From: DASWIG01 sp965371445
GTDB lineage: Bacteria > Acidobacteriota > Thermoanaerobaculia > Multivoradales > J023
DNA: 26,880 bases
NCBI GenBank assembly: GCA_965371445.1
Contig: CBDUYN010000142.1
Span: forward strand, 1-26,880
Reading direction: 5' to 3'
The position numbers and the translations under genes are program-made. The notes beneath the pieces are model-generated. The model was given only the letters and a program-made list of their open reading frames with translations, was not told where the DNA came from and did no database searches. This document shows positions 1 through 8,177 of the stretch, piece after piece. Each line of letters opens with the position of its first letter. The first letter of the stretch is position 1.

Positions 1-847
1 TACGGCGAGGGCCGCATCGTCTCGCGCGAGCTGGCCGGCGGGCGCCTGCGTGTCGTCCTCGACCCGGGTCCGCGCGAGACCGTCGCGGCGATTGCGATCC
101 GCGGTACGGGCGAGGCCGAAGCCGAGCTTCTCGTCACCCGGCTGCCGCTGCGAAGCGGCGATGCCCTGCGCTCCGACCTCGTCGCGGCGTCGAGCCTCCT
201 GATCCGCAACGACCTGCGTCGGCGCGGCTACGCCGACGTCGAGGTACGGACTCTGGTGGCCCCGTCGTCGAGCCCCTACGAGGCGACGCTTTTCTTCGAG
301 GTCCGAACGGTCCGCAGTACCGTCTCGAGGCGGTACGCTTCGCGGGCCGGCGGACCTCTCCGCCACGGGCGAGTACCTGGGGAGCGACTTCGACTTCCTG
401 CGCCTGTTTGCCCAGGCGAGCCATCTGCGTCCCTTCGGACGGTGGACCTGGGCCCATTCCTACCGGCTGGGGCTTTTCGAGTCCAAGGACGATTTTCCGC
501 TGGAGGAGGAGCGCTTCGTCGCCGGCGGCGAGCATTCGGTCCGGGGCTACGGCTTCGAGTCGCTCTTCGACATGGAGACCGGCGAACGGGGGCAGGCGCT
601 TCTCCTGGTCAACCAGGAGCTACGCTTCGCGATCTGGGGGGAGATCTCCGGCCTTGTGTTCGTCGACGTAGGCGGCGTCTGGGCCGAGAAGGGCGACTTC
701 GCCTCGGATTTCTACACCGGGGCCGGCGTCGGCCTGCGGGCCAGGACTCCGGTGGGAGTAATCCGTTTCGACCTGGGGACGCCGCTCGAGCGCCGGGAGG
801 GGGATCCGGAGTGGAGGACCTACCTGGGCTTCGGGCACGCGTTTTGA
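1..847 (+). pseudogene. Omp85 (BamA/TamA-like) outer-membrane protein, broken; 5' end outside window
   Basis: Frame 1 reads POTRA-like sequence from the window edge to about 300, ending in the strand-like LFFEV. A short POTRA-like piece (GPQYRLEAVRFAGRR) then appears in frame 3 near 310-345. From about 350 to the stop at 845-847 the barrel is read in frame 2. The barrel part has the Omp85 hallmark RFVAGGEHSVRGYGFESL (about 510-566), the FGxxF-like strands after it, and a final GFGHAF, where the terminal Phe is typical of barrel proteins inserted by the BAM complex. Only about 80 codons separate the last POTRA strand from VRGY, against roughly 200 in intact relatives. The barrel N-terminus is therefore missing and at least two frame changes are present. 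The family inserts or exports outer-membrane proteins. I read this as a decayed gene; a sequencing or assembly error could explain the frame changes but not easily the missing segment. Confidence 0.8.
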
Positions 848-1040
848 CCCCGCGGATCCGACGTGGCGCTGTTTGTTTCCGAGCCTGCAACCGGGACGGA
901 AGGTCTTCGATGTCGGTCTCATTGCCTTGGCCCACTCCCTTCTGGCGCATTGACCGGCAGTACGAGCTCGGCGCCGGCCGCTCTCCCTTCGTCCCGCAGG
1001 ACGTCATTGCTGGGACCGCAGGCGTCCCGCGGTCGCCTAA

Positions 1041-2543
1041 CTAAGGGCGAGGTTGCTCCAAGAGCCAGAAGAGGACGTTATCCGTGAACACCATGTCGCG
1101 GGTAAGCCCCAGGTGGTCGGTGAAGAGGAAGAGGACCTCGTTCCAGGGGATGGGTGACTGCAGGGTAGGCTCCCACGATCCACCTTCCCTCTCGTCCAGC
1201 AAGGCGCTCGTGCGCAGCACGGTGCCGTCGCCCGGCGCGCGGGCCAAGACGCGCAGACGTCCTGTGTCGGGATCGACGCTCGCGGTGCGGGGAGTGGGTA
1301 TGGCGTCTCCGGCCGTGAGGTAGAGATCGAGGTTGGAGGGCGGCGCAGGAGCCGCCTGGTCCAGAGCGGCGGCGAGCTGTCGGGCCCGGTCCAGGCTCTT
1401 GCGTAGGTGCTCCAGGGCGATGCGGCGGCGCTCGGCGGGATCGTGGACCTCTGGCAGTAGCGTCGCGAGAACCGGATCCTGGCTCGGTGAGGCCAGCCCC
1501 CACCCCATGCGCTCCCACAGCGCCAGGTCGTAGAGATCGACCACCCGTTTCGCGCCCTCGGCGCCCTCCACCAGAGCTCCATGGCGTCCCCTGGGAAGCA
1601 GCTGGTAGCCGGAAGGGAACGTGCCGACGAGGGCCGGAGGGTACTCTGGGACAAAGGGCCCCGGGTCGTACCCACCCACCAGCTCGAAAAGCGCATCCAG
1701 GGAGCCGGCGTTCGGCGGGCCGACGAGGACGACCCGGTCCACGTACCGGGCTCCGGCCCAGGTGACCGGCGGCACGGAGCCATCTTCTGGCAGCTCCGCG
1801 TCGCCGAAGCGCAAGAAGTAGCGTAGCAACAGGGCCCCCATGGAGTGGGCCACGACGTCAAAGTGCACCTCCCCCGGGTCGGTCCCGAATCGGCGCCGTC
1901 TTTCTTCCCGCACGTAGGTGGTTTTTTCACCTAGAAAGCGCGCCAGCCGGTGGGCGTTCTCGACATTGTCCCGGCGCCAGTCGTAGTCGAACTGGAAGCA
2001 GGTGTAGTGGTCGCTGCCGTAATCCACGGCCTTTGAGAGACCGAGGCTCTCGTCCCGGTAGCCGCCGGCCCCGAGGGCGGCCAGAATCTCGACGTAGGCG
2101 CGGACCACCAGAGGGACGCCCAGGATCCGGACCTTGACCCGGTCCAGCACGCCGGCCGGATGCACGGTGTCGCGAAGCTCCCGCAGGCTCGCCCCGGGCC
2201 GCATGGGCAACGCGATGAGGCGGAGGTCATCGGGGCGCGTGGGCCGCGCGTAGTCCCCCGTGAACGCACCCCAGACCACGCGGCCGCTGGCGCCGTCCAG
2301 CAGGGTCGACCCGGTAAACCCCGGAATGACGATGATCGGGTTGCGGTCGGGGCCGGCGTGCTGTGCGGTGCGGTTGTAGAGGTCACCGAGGTCGGGCGGT
2401 GCGAAGCGAGTAGCGCAAGCCGCGGTCAGCACCACCGCGCCGGCGAGAGCGAAGAGCCGCAGCGCCCCGGGAGCTCCTGCTCTCCGTTGCCTGCCTCGCC
2501 GAACCGCTCGCCGTCGGATGGGGCGGTCGAGGTCTCTACGCAT
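1041..2543 (-). CDS. LCAT/lipase-like alpha/beta-hydrolase lipoprotein
   Basis: This 500-residue protein has a basic N-terminus, a hydrophobic stretch and a lipobox LTAAC (39-43), so it is probably a lipoprotein anchored by Cys43. An alpha/beta-hydrolase fold follows: the oxyanion strand IVIPGFTGS (71-79), the nucleophile elbow AHSMG with Ser234, the GDGTV motif with a likely catalytic Asp439, and a candidate His477 in TDHLGL. GDGTV followed by a late His is the arrangement of lecithin:cholesterol acyltransferase and related lipases. This makes an esterase, lipase or acyltransferase acting on envelope lipids likely; the substrate is not visible. The ATG at 2543 lies 38 bases downstream of a good promoter (see 2588-2616). 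The first 25 residues are very Arg-rich, so a later start is possible. The gene stands alone, convergent with the broken Omp85 gene and in the same orientation as the TlpA-like gene upstream. Confidence 0.82.
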   Translation of the reverse strand: MRRDLDRPIRRRAVRRGRQRRAGAPGALRLFALAGAVVLTAACATRFAPPDLGDLYNRTAQHAGPDRNPIIVIPGFTGSTLLDGASGRVVWGAFTGDYARPTRPDDLRLIALPMRPGASLRELRDTVHPAGVLDRVKVRILGVPLVVRAYVEILAALGAGGYRDESLGLSKAVDYGSDHYTCFQFDYDWRRDNVENAHRLARFLGEKTTYVREERRRRFGTDPGEVHFDVVAHSMGALLLRYFLRFGDAELPEDGSVPPVTWAGARYVDRVVLVGPPNAGSLDALFELVGGYDPGPFVPEYPPALVGTFPSGYQLLPRGRHGALVEGAEGAKRVVDLYDLALWERMGWGLASPSQDPVLATLLPEVHDPAERRRIALEHLRKSLDRARQLAAALDQAAPAPPSNLDLYLTAGDAIPTPRTASVDPDTGRLRVLARAPGDGTVLRTSALLDEREGGSWEPTLQSPIPWNEVLFLFTDHLGLTRDMVFTDNVLFWLLEQPRP

Positions 2544-2587
2544 TTTTCGTTCCGTCGAGCTCCATGCTGCTGCTCGGGTGGCGACAT

Positions 2588-2616
2588 CGTATAACGAACG
2601 CTTTTCGCCTGTCGAA
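2588..2616 (-). promoter_or_regulatory. Sigma-70-type promoter for the LCAT-like gene
   Basis: Read on the minus strand: TTCGAC (complement of 2611-2616), a 17-base spacer, then TATACG (complement of 2588-2593). The predicted transcription start is about 2581, giving a leader of about 38 bases. Confidence 0.5.
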
Positions 2617-2689
2617 GAGAGTTACGGCCACGGCTCGGAGATGGTTCAGGCACGGGGCTGCACTCCTTCGTCCAACAGCGTCCGGCGCT

Positions 2690-2829
2690 TGACCTTGCCA
2701 CCGCGAGGCGCCGTTGGCCAGGAGCTCGCTCGAGAGGTTGTCTTCCCCGGAGCGGGTCAGGAGGCCCGGAAAGTCGCGGACCACCTCGCGGAACGCCTGC
2801 GGCGAGACGCCCAACCAGGAGAGGAAGGC
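2690..2829 (-). other. Possible gene remnant between the TlpA-like and lipase genes
   Basis: Directly after the TGA of the TlpA-like gene the same frame stays open and reads AFLSWLGVSPQAFREVVRDF and onward for about 45 plausible residues before turning into Arg/Ser-rich noise. The spacing of hydrophobic residues looks like a real C-terminal helix. No start codon with a ribosome binding site precedes it. It could be the tail of a lost gene or of an older, longer gene fused to the TlpA-like gene. I do not recognise the family with confidence. Confidence 0.2.
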
Positions 2830-3483
2830 TCAGAGGTGCTTTGTGACCTCGCGCTCGAGCTGCTCGAAGGTGCGTGCGCCGACGATGGACTTCCGGACCA
2901 CGCCCTCACGGTCGACGATGACGGTGGTCGGAAACCCCGGGACGGGCCAGGGGAGGGTCTCGACGAGCCCGTGCTCGGTCGTCATCGGCGCCTCGGCGAG
3001 AAAGGCCTCGACGACCTCGCGTTCCTCGGGGGAGATCTGGAGGACGAGGAGCCCCTCCTCGCGGTAGGTCTTCTGGAGCTCGTCGAGGGCCGGCAGCTCC
3101 TCGCGGCAGGGCGGGCACCAGGTGGCCCAGATGTTGACCAGGACGACCTTGCCGCGGTGCTCGGCAAGGCTCGCAGCGGTGCCGTCGGCGAGGGTGGTGT
3201 AGGCCAGCTCGGGGGCGGGCTCGCCGCGGAGCTGGTTCTGCCAGTAGAGGGCCGGTCCCATCTGCGCGACGCCGCTGCCGACGAAGTAGAGGAGGAAGCC
3301 CGCGACGAGGAGGAAGACGATCGAGGCGGCGAAGGCGAGGCAGGGCCGGGGCCGGCGTTCGAGCTTCTTTCCCGTCCGGTAGACGGAGCGCGCCGCGCTC
3401 ACGACGAGCGACACCGCGATGACGAGGGCGGCGATCAGAACCCAGCCTATGTGCTCCGAGACCCAGTACATCAGTCCTTCCAT
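2830..3483 (-). CDS. Membrane-anchored TlpA/ResA-type thioredoxin-fold protein
   Basis: This 217-residue protein has two hydrophobic segments (about 13-31 and 48-70) followed by a thioredoxin-fold domain. The domain has VVLVNIWATWCPPC with the redox pair WCPPC at 122-126, and the cis-proline strand GFPTTVIVD near 180. TlpA/ResA/CcmG-type proteins keep periplasmic cysteines reduced, for example for haem attachment to c-type cytochromes, which would suit the cytochrome operon at 11.9-16.0 kb. That link is inference. The ATG at 3483 has a strong AAGGAGG site six bases upstream. The gene is divergent from coxG, with both promoters in the 80-base gap. Confidence 0.88.
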   Translation of the reverse strand: MEGLMYWVSEHIGWVLIAALVIAVSLVVSAARSVYRTGKKLERRPRPCLAFAASIVFLLVAGFLLYFVGSGVAQMGPALYWQNQLRGEPAPELAYTTLADGTAASLAEHRGKVVLVNIWATWCPPCREELPALDELQKTYREEGLLVLQISPEEREVVEAFLAEAPMTTEHGLVETLPWPVPGFPTTVIVDREGVVRKSIVGARTFEQLEREVTKHL

Positions 3484-3510
3484 GATCGTCCTCCTTGATG
3501 GTTGCCTTCC

Positions 3511-3519
3511 TTATATACC
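3511..3519 (-). promoter_or_regulatory. -10 element of the TlpA-like gene
   Basis: On the minus strand GGTATATAA lies about 30 bases upstream of the ATG at 3483 and fits a -10 box. A -35 box is not clear. Confidence 0.35.
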
Positions 3520-3544
3520 GTATCCGGGCGGCTTCAGGTTCACT

Positions 3545-3557
3545 CTGTGGTATAACC
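3545..3557 (+). promoter_or_regulatory. Extended -10 promoter of coxG
   Basis: CTGTGGTATAACC holds a TGG-TATAAC extended -10. The same 13 bases recur at 4219-4231 upstream of coxS. TATAAC ends nine bases before the coxG ATG at 3565, so the transcript would be leaderless or almost so, and no Shine-Dalgarno sequence is present. Confidence 0.5.
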
Positions 3558-3564
3558 CGCCCCC

Positions 3565-4206
3565 ATGAAAGTAGAAGGCCAGCACACGTTCGACGCCTCC
3601 CGCGCCGCCGTCTGGAGCGCGGTAATGGACCCCGAAGTCATCGCCAGCATCATGCCGGGCTGCGACGCCCTCGACAAAGTCGGCGAGAACGCCTTCGAGG
3701 GGGTGATGAAGATCAAGATCGGCCCCGTCCAGGGTGTTTTCAAAGGCTCGGTCGAGCTCTCGGACCTGCGCGAAGGCGAGAGCTACCACATCCGGATCAA
3801 GGGCAAGGGCGCGCCGGGCTTCATCGACGCCCAGGGCGACATCCGCTTCCGCGAGGAAGACGCCAAGACCGTGCTCGACTACGAGATCGACGCCAAGATC
3901 GGCGGCCGCATCGCCTCGGTGGGCCAGCGGCTCCTCGACAGCTCGACCAAGGTCATCGCCCGCCAGTCGCTCGACGGCTTGGCGGAGCAGGTCCGCGCCC
4001 GCGGCGCCGGCGGGGCGGTCGCGGTGCGCTCGTCGACCGGCGACGCCGGCCCGATCTGGCTCGCCCTGGGGCTCGCCCTCGGCGTCGTCGAGGACATGAT
4101 CCCCGCGAAGGTCCGGCCCGTGGCCGGCCTGGGGATGGGCTTGGGCGCCGGCGTCGGCCTCATCTGCCTCCTCCTTCTCTTCTTTTCGAAGGCCTGCGGC
4201 AGCTGA
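3565..4206 (+). CDS. coxG: CoxG-family (SRPBCC) membrane-anchored protein
   Basis: This 213-residue protein starts MKVEGQHTFDASRAAVWSAV and continues with DPEVIASIMPGC, the typical CoxG opening (about 1-35). An SRPBCC-type beta/helix-grip domain fills residues 1-145 (GVMKIKIGPVQGVFKGSVEL, then TVLDYEIDAKIGGRIASVGQ). The C-terminal quarter carries a hydrophobic segment (about 188-207), and CoxG proteins are known to dock CO dehydrogenase to the inner membrane through such a tail. The gene precedes coxSLM by 139 bases and shares their promoter motif, so co-regulation is likely. Binding of quinone or of the enzyme is known for the family, not shown here. Confidence 0.88.
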   Translation: MKVEGQHTFDASRAAVWSAVMDPEVIASIMPGCDALDKVGENAFEGVMKIKIGPVQGVFKGSVELSDLREGESYHIRIKGKGAPGFIDAQGDIRFREEDAKTVLDYEIDAKIGGRIASVGQRLLDSSTKVIARQSLDGLAEQVRARGAGGAVAVRSSTGDAGPIWLALGLALGVVEDMIPAKVRPVAGLGMGLGAGVGLICLLLLFFSKACGS

Positions 4207-4218
4207 CGCGCCCTTCCC

Positions 4219-4231
4219 CTGTGGTATAACC
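4219..4231 (+). promoter_or_regulatory. Extended -10 promoter of coxSLM
   Basis: This is the same CTGTGGTATAACC as at 3545-3557, 12 bases after the coxG stop. It predicts a start near 4237 and a leader of about 109 bases before coxS, so coxSLM can be transcribed separately from coxG. Confidence 0.5.
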
Positions 4232-4236
4232 AAACC

Positions 4237-4345
4237 CAGCTCATAGAGACCGTGACCGGACCCGTCCCCCAAAGAGGTGGGACGCGGGCTCGTCATGGCG
4301 ACGTGTCGCCGAGAAGCCGGAGACAACGAAAAGGAGGTAGGGTAG
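4237..4345 (+). ncRNA. Structured leader upstream of coxS (candidate cis-regulatory RNA)
   Basis: The leader can fold into a bulged stem, CCCGTCCC with GGGACGCGGG (about 4259-4286), and a second hairpin, GGCGA-CGTG-TCGCC (about 4299-4312). A short CCGG/CCGG pairing could close both before the AAAAGGAGGT ribosome binding site. A molybdenum-cofactor-sensing leader would make sense ahead of a Mo-hydroxylase, but I could not match the known Moco motif by eye. The fold is seen; the function is a guess. Confidence 0.3.
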
Positions 4346-4813
4346 ATGGGTCACGTCATCAAGGTAGAGGTCAACGGCAAGGCCTACGAGAAAGAGGTCG
4401 AGCCACGCCTCCTCCTGGTCCACTTCCTGCGCGAGACGCTGGGGTTGACCGGAACCAACGTCGGCTGCGAGACGAGCCTGTGCGGGGCCTGCACGGTGCA
4501 CGTCGACGGTGTCGCCGTCAAGTCCTGTACGCAGCTCGCGGTGCAGGCCGACGGCTCGAAGCTCACGACCATCGAGGGCATGGCTCAAAACGGCGAGCTC
4601 CATCCCCTGCAGCAGGCCTTCTGGGACGAGCACGGGCTCCAATGCGGGTACTGCACGCCGGGCATGATCATGGCCGCGGCGGACCTCCTGAGCAGGAACG
4701 CGAGCCCGAGCGAGGCGGAGATCCGTCAAGCCTTGAAGGGTAACGTCTGCCGCTGCACGGGGTATCACAACATCGTCCGCTCGATCGCGGCGGCGGCGGG
4801 AGGTGCGTCATGA
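4346..4813 (+). CDS. coxS: Aerobic CO dehydrogenase-type small subunit, two [2Fe-2S] clusters
   Basis: This 155-residue protein has the plant-type ferredoxin motif CETSLCGAC near residues 41-58, and the second cluster motif CGYCTPGMI (about 100) with CRCTGYHNI (about 137). This is the standard layout of the iron-sulfur subunit of xanthine-oxidase-family enzymes, and the length is typical. It passes electrons from the Mo cofactor in CoxL to the FAD in CoxM. The ATG at 4346 follows a strong AAAAGGAGGT site. The stop overlaps the coxL start as ATGA (4810-4813), so translation is coupled. Confidence 0.93.
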   Translation: MGHVIKVEVNGKAYEKEVEPRLLLVHFLRETLGLTGTNVGCETSLCGACTVHVDGVAVKSCTQLAVQADGSKLTTIEGMAQNGELHPLQQAFWDEHGLQCGYCTPGMIMAAADLLSRNASPSEAEIRQALKGNVCRCTGYHNIVRSIAAAAGGAS

Positions 4814-7200
4814 TCGGCTCGGCGGTCAAGCGGCTCGAAGACCCGGCGCTCATTACCGGCAAGGGCAAGTACACCGACGATCTGAAGATGTTCGGCATGA
4901 CCCACGCGGTCATCGTCCGCAGCCCCTACGCCCACGCGAAGATCAAGTCGATCGCGACGAGCGCCGCGGAAAGCGCCCCGGGTGTCGTCGCGGTCTTCAC
5001 CGCCAAGGACATCGCGGCGAGCGGCATCGGCGGCGTGGTGCCGGTAGGCTGGCTCCACCCAGACCTGCGGCAGCCGCCGCACCCGATCCTCGCCGCCGAC
5101 ACGGTGCGCTACGTCGGCGACGGCGTCGCGGTCGTCGTCGCCGAGGACCGCTACCTGGCGCGCGACGCGGCGGACCTCGTCGAGGTCGACTACGACGCGT
5201 TGGACGTCGTCGTCGACCCAAAGGCCGCGGCCGACGCCGGCGCTCCCGTCGTCCACGAGCTCGGGGCCGAGGAGCAAGACCCCGGACGTCCGCTCAACAT
5301 CGCCTTCGACTGGCAGCTCGGCGACGCGGACAAGGTCGCCGAGGCGTTCGCAGGTGCCGCCAAGACGGCCAAGGTCGAGGTACGCAACAGCCGCTTGATT
5401 CCCCACGCGATCGAGCCGCGGGGGGCGCTCGCGAGCTTCGACGAAGCGACGGGTGAGCTGACGATCCGCATGACGTCGCAGAACCCGCACCTCCATCGGC
5501 TGCTGATGTCTCTCGCTTCGCTCACCTTACCGGAGGGGAAGCTTCGCATCATCACCCCGGAGGTGGGCGGCGGCTTCGGCTCGAAGATCCACCACTACCC
5601 CGACGAGGCGATCGCCGGCTGGTGCGCCATGCAGGTGGGACGTCCCGTGAAATGGGTCGCGACGCGTAGCGAGACCAACCAGACCGACGCCCACGGCCGC
5701 GACCACTGGTCGACGGCCGAGCTGGCACTCGACGACGACGGCCATATCCTCGGTTTCCGGGTCAAGACCTACGCCGCCATGGGCGCCTACCTCTCGACCT
5801 TTGCCCCGAGCGTGCCGACCTACCTCTACGGGACGCTGCTCTCGGGCCAGTACGACATGCCGGCGATTCACGTACGCACGATCGGCACCTTCACCCACAC
5901 CTCCCCGGTCGACGCCTACCGTGGCGCCGGACGTCCGGAGGCGGCGTACCTCGTCGAGCGGGTGATGGACGTCGCGGCGGGCGTCTGCGGCCTCGACCCG
6001 GCGGAGATCCGGCGGCGCAACTTCATCGCTCCCGACGCCTTTCCCTACGACACCCAGGTGGCCCTGCAGTACGACAGCGGCAACTACGAGCCGGCGCTCG
6101 ACCGGGCTCTCGAGATGGTTGGCTACGACGATTTGCGCGAGAAGCAGAAGTCGCAGGGCTCGAAGCTCCTCGGCGTCGGCCTCGCGAGCTACATCGAAGC
6201 GTGCGGCATCGCGCCCTCGCAGTTGGTCGGCGCCCTCGGGGCGCAAGCGGGCCTCTGGGAGAGCGGCAAGGTACAGGTCCACCCGACGGGTGGCGTCACG
6301 GTCTTCACGGGCTCCTCGCCCCACGGCCAGGGGGTCGTGACCTCGTTCTCGCAGATCGTCGCCTCAAAGCTCGGCATCCCGATGGAAAACGTCGACGTCG
6401 TCCACGGCGACACGGGCCGGGTGCAGTTCGGCATGGGCACCTACGGCAGCCGTTCGCTCTCGGTGGGCGGCTCGGCGCTTGTGGTCTCGCTTGAGAAGGT
6501 GATCGCCAAGGCGAAACGGATCGCGGCGCACCTTCTCGAGGCGAGCGACGAGGACGTCGTTTTTGAAAACGGCGAGTTCTCGGTCCAGGGCGTGCCCGCC
6601 AAGACCGTCGCTTGGGGCGACGTGACCTTGATGGCCTACCTCGCCCACAACCTCCCGGAGGGGATGGAGCCGGGCCTTGAGGAGACGTCGTTTTACGACC
6701 CCGCGAACTTCGTCTTTCCTTTCGGCACGCACGTCGCGGTGGTCGAGATCGACCGCGAGACGGGCGAGGTGGAGCTGGTGCGCTACGTCGCGGTCGACGA
6801 CTGCGGAAACGTGATCAATCCGATGATCGTCGACGGCCAGGTCCACGGCGGCGTAGCCCAGGGCATCGGCCAGGCACTCTGGGAGGAAGCGGTCTACGAC
6901 GAGAGCGGCCAGCTCGTGACCGGGACGCTCATGGACTATGCCCTGCCCCGGGCGCACCACCTGCCGTCTTACGAGACCGACCGGACCTGTACGCCGTGCC
7001 CGCACAACCCGCTGGGGGTCAAAGGCATCGGCGAGGCAGGGACGATCGGCGCGACCGCGGCGACGGCCAACGCCGTCATCGACGCTTTGAAACCTTTCGG
7101 TGTGACCCATCTGGACATGCCGCTGACGCCGGAAAAGATCTGGCGGGCGATCCACGACGACGGTAACAATGCGCGCCTTCGGCGCGACGGAGGTGCGTGA
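4810..7200 (+). CDS. coxL: Aerobic CO dehydrogenase-type large (Mo-binding) subunit, form II
   Basis: This 796-residue molybdopterin-binding subunit opens with SAVKRLEDPALITGKGKYTDD. It has GGGFGSKIHHYPDEA (about 254-268), the active-site loop AYRGAGR (369-375), and the late glycine-rich GIGEAGTIGATAATANAV. AYRGAGR marks form II CoxL; the CO-oxidising form I has AYxCSFR with a Cys that binds copper. The gene order S-L-M is also that of form II (form I is M-S-L). Form II enzymes are Mo hydroxylases whose true substrate, CO or another small molecule, is debated. The ATG is preceded by GGGAGGTGCGTC and overlaps the coxS stop. The downstream stop TGA shares one base with the coxM ATG. Maturation genes (coxD, coxE, coxF, xdhC-like) are not in the window. 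Confidence 0.92.
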   Translation: MIGSAVKRLEDPALITGKGKYTDDLKMFGMTHAVIVRSPYAHAKIKSIATSAAESAPGVVAVFTAKDIAASGIGGVVPVGWLHPDLRQPPHPILAADTVRYVGDGVAVVVAEDRYLARDAADLVEVDYDALDVVVDPKAAADAGAPVVHELGAEEQDPGRPLNIAFDWQLGDADKVAEAFAGAAKTAKVEVRNSRLIPHAIEPRGALASFDEATGELTIRMTSQNPHLHRLLMSLASLTLPEGKLRIITPEVGGGFGSKIHHYPDEAIAGWCAMQVGRPVKWVATRSETNQTDAHGRDHWSTAELALDDDGHILGFRVKTYAAMGAYLSTFAPSVPTYLYGTLLSGQYDMPAIHVRTIGTFTHTSPVDAYRGAGRPEAAYLVERVMDVAAGVCGLDPAEIRRRNFIAPDAFPYDTQVALQYDSGNYEPALDRALEMVGYDDLREKQKSQGSKLLGVGLASYIEACGIAPSQLVGALGAQAGLWESGKVQVHPTGGVTVFTGSSPHGQGVVTSFSQIVASKLGIPMENVDVVHGDTGRVQFGMGTYGSRSLSVGGSALVVSLEKVIAKAKRIAAHLLEASDEDVVFENGEFSVQGVPAKTVAWGDVTLMAYLAHNLPEGMEPGLEETSFYDPANFVFPFGTHVAVVEIDRETGEVELVRYVAVDDCGNVINPMIVDGQVHGGVAQGIGQALWEEAVYDESGQLVTGTLMDYALPRAHHLPSYETDRTCTPCPHNPLGVKGIGEAGTIGATAATANAVIDALKPFGVTHLDMPLTPEKIWRAIHDDGNNARLRRDGGA

Positions 7201-8036
7201 TGTATCCCGCAAGCTTTGAGTACTACCGTGCGTCCTCCGTCGACGAAGCCCTGAAGCTCCTCGGCGAGCACGCGGACGCGAAGCTCCTGGCAGGCGGCCA
7301 CAGCCTGATCCCGATGATGAAGCTCCACCTCGCCCATTCGGCGGCGGTGGTCGACATCGGCCGGATCGACGCCTTGAAAGGTGTCGTGAAAGAAAACGGT
7401 ACATGCCGCGTCGGGGCGCTGACGACGCACGGCGAGGTCGCGGCCTCGTGTTTGAAAGGCTGCACCCCCGTGGTCGCCGAAGCGGCGGGCAAGGTGGGCG
7501 ATCCGGCGGTCCGCAACAAAGGGACGATCGGCGGCAACGTCGCCCACGCGGACCCGGCGTCGGACCTGCCGGCGGCGCTCCTGGCGGCGGGGGCGACGTT
7601 TCACCTTCAGGGTCCGGGCGGCTCGCGTAGCGTCGCCGCGGCGGAGTTCTTCACGGGTCTCCTCGAAACCGACATGAAAGAGGCCGAGATCTTGACCCAC
7701 CTCGACGTCCCTTGCCTTTCGGGCAGCTCGGCCTACTTGAAGGTCGAGCATCCGGCCTCGGGCTACGCGGTCTGCGGCGCGGCGGCGGTGATCGAGAGCG
7801 GCCAGGTGACGCTCGCCTTCAATGGCGTGGCGCCGGTGCCCTTCGTGGCGGCCGGCGTCGGCGCGGCGCTCGCCGGCTCCGACCTCTCGGACGACGCCAT
7901 CGACCAGGCGGTCGACGAGAACCTCTCGGTCGACGATCCGCTTTCCGACGTCTATGCTTCGGGCGAGTACCGTTTGGCGTTGGCAAAAGCGTACGGCAAG
8001 CGGGCCTTGAAGGCGGCTCGCGACCGGGCCGCCTGA
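7200..8036 (+). CDS. coxM: Aerobic CO dehydrogenase-type medium (FAD-binding) subunit
   Basis: The protein has 278 residues from the ATG at 7200 (a GTG one codon earlier is also open). The FAD-binding motifs AGGHSLIPMMKL (about 31-42) and TIGGNVAHADPASDLPA (about 105-121) are those of the CoxM/CutM family. The C-terminal CO_deh_flav_C-type domain ends near DVYASGEYRLALAKAYGKRA. The subunit carries FAD and hands electrons to the respiratory chain. The ATG shares one base with the coxL stop and has GGAGG six bases upstream, the same GGAGGTGCGT spacing as before coxL. It is the last gene of the operon, followed 20 bases later by strong hairpins. Confidence 0.92.
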   Translation: MYPASFEYYRASSVDEALKLLGEHADAKLLAGGHSLIPMMKLHLAHSAAVVDIGRIDALKGVVKENGTCRVGALTTHGEVAASCLKGCTPVVAEAAGKVGDPAVRNKGTIGGNVAHADPASDLPAALLAAGATFHLQGPGGSRSVAAAEFFTGLLETDMKEAEILTHLDVPCLSGSSAYLKVEHPASGYAVCGAAAVIESGQVTLAFNGVAPVPFVAAGVGAALAGSDLSDDAIDQAVDENLSVDDPLSDVYASGEYRLALAKAYGKRALKAARDRAA

Positions 8037-8084
8037 GGCGTGCCGCCATGGAGGGAGGCGGTCCGAGCCGGGCTCGGGCCGCCG
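8032..8084 (+). repeat. Uma2-leader repeat, copy 1 (paired with 10592-10644)
   Basis: An ungapped 53-base match to the promoter and leader of the Uma2 gene at 10673. Both share CTGAGGCGTGC and, after a variable stretch, CGAGCCGGGCTCGGGCCG. In this copy the -10 box TATCAT has become CGCCAT. It begins inside the last codons and stop of coxM. Confidence 0.6.
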
Positions 8085-8107
8085 CTCTTGACCGGCGAAG
8101 GCCGGTC
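8057..8107 (+). terminator. Twin hairpins after coxM
   Basis: Hairpin 1 pairs GGCGGTCCGAGCC (8057-8069) with GGCTCGGGCCGCC (8071-8083), with one G-T wobble. Hairpin 2 pairs GACCGGC (8090-8096) with GCCGGTC (8101-8107) around a GAAG loop, a perfect stem. No U-tract follows, so termination at the end of coxSLM is plausible but not certain. Hairpin 1 is also part of the Uma2-leader repeat. Confidence 0.45.
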
Positions 8108-8123
8108 ACAGGATCCGGCGGAC

Positions 8124-8153
8124 TTGACGAGATGCCGCCAAGGATGCTAGTGT
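8124..8153 (+). promoter_or_regulatory. Promoter of the WDG-motif gene
   Basis: TTGACG (8124-8129), an 18-base spacer, then TAGTGT (8148-8153) with an upstream TGC extension. The predicted start near 8160 lies about 18 bases before the ATG at 8178, with CCCGGAG as ribosome binding site. Confidence 0.5.
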
Positions 8154-8177
8154 GGAGAAGCTCGCAACGGCCCGGAG

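Noticed and set aside
2518..3498. Plus-strand frame of 326 codons opposite the TlpA-like gene
   Set aside because: It is Glu/Asp/Gly-rich shadow sequence. The minus strand has WCPPC, membrane segments and a strong ribosome binding site.
4237..4345. Definite Moco riboswitch before coxS
   Set aside because: Hairpins are present but I could not match the conserved core by eye, so it is kept only as a candidate structured leader.
4810..7200. Form I (true CO-oxidising) CoxL
   Set aside because: The active-site loop is AYRGAGR, not AYxCSFR, and the order is S-L-M. CO as substrate is therefore not claimed.
6364..7404. Antisense frame over the coxL 3' end and coxM start
   Set aside because: It is Arg/His/Val-rich shadow sequence opposite well-conserved cox genes.
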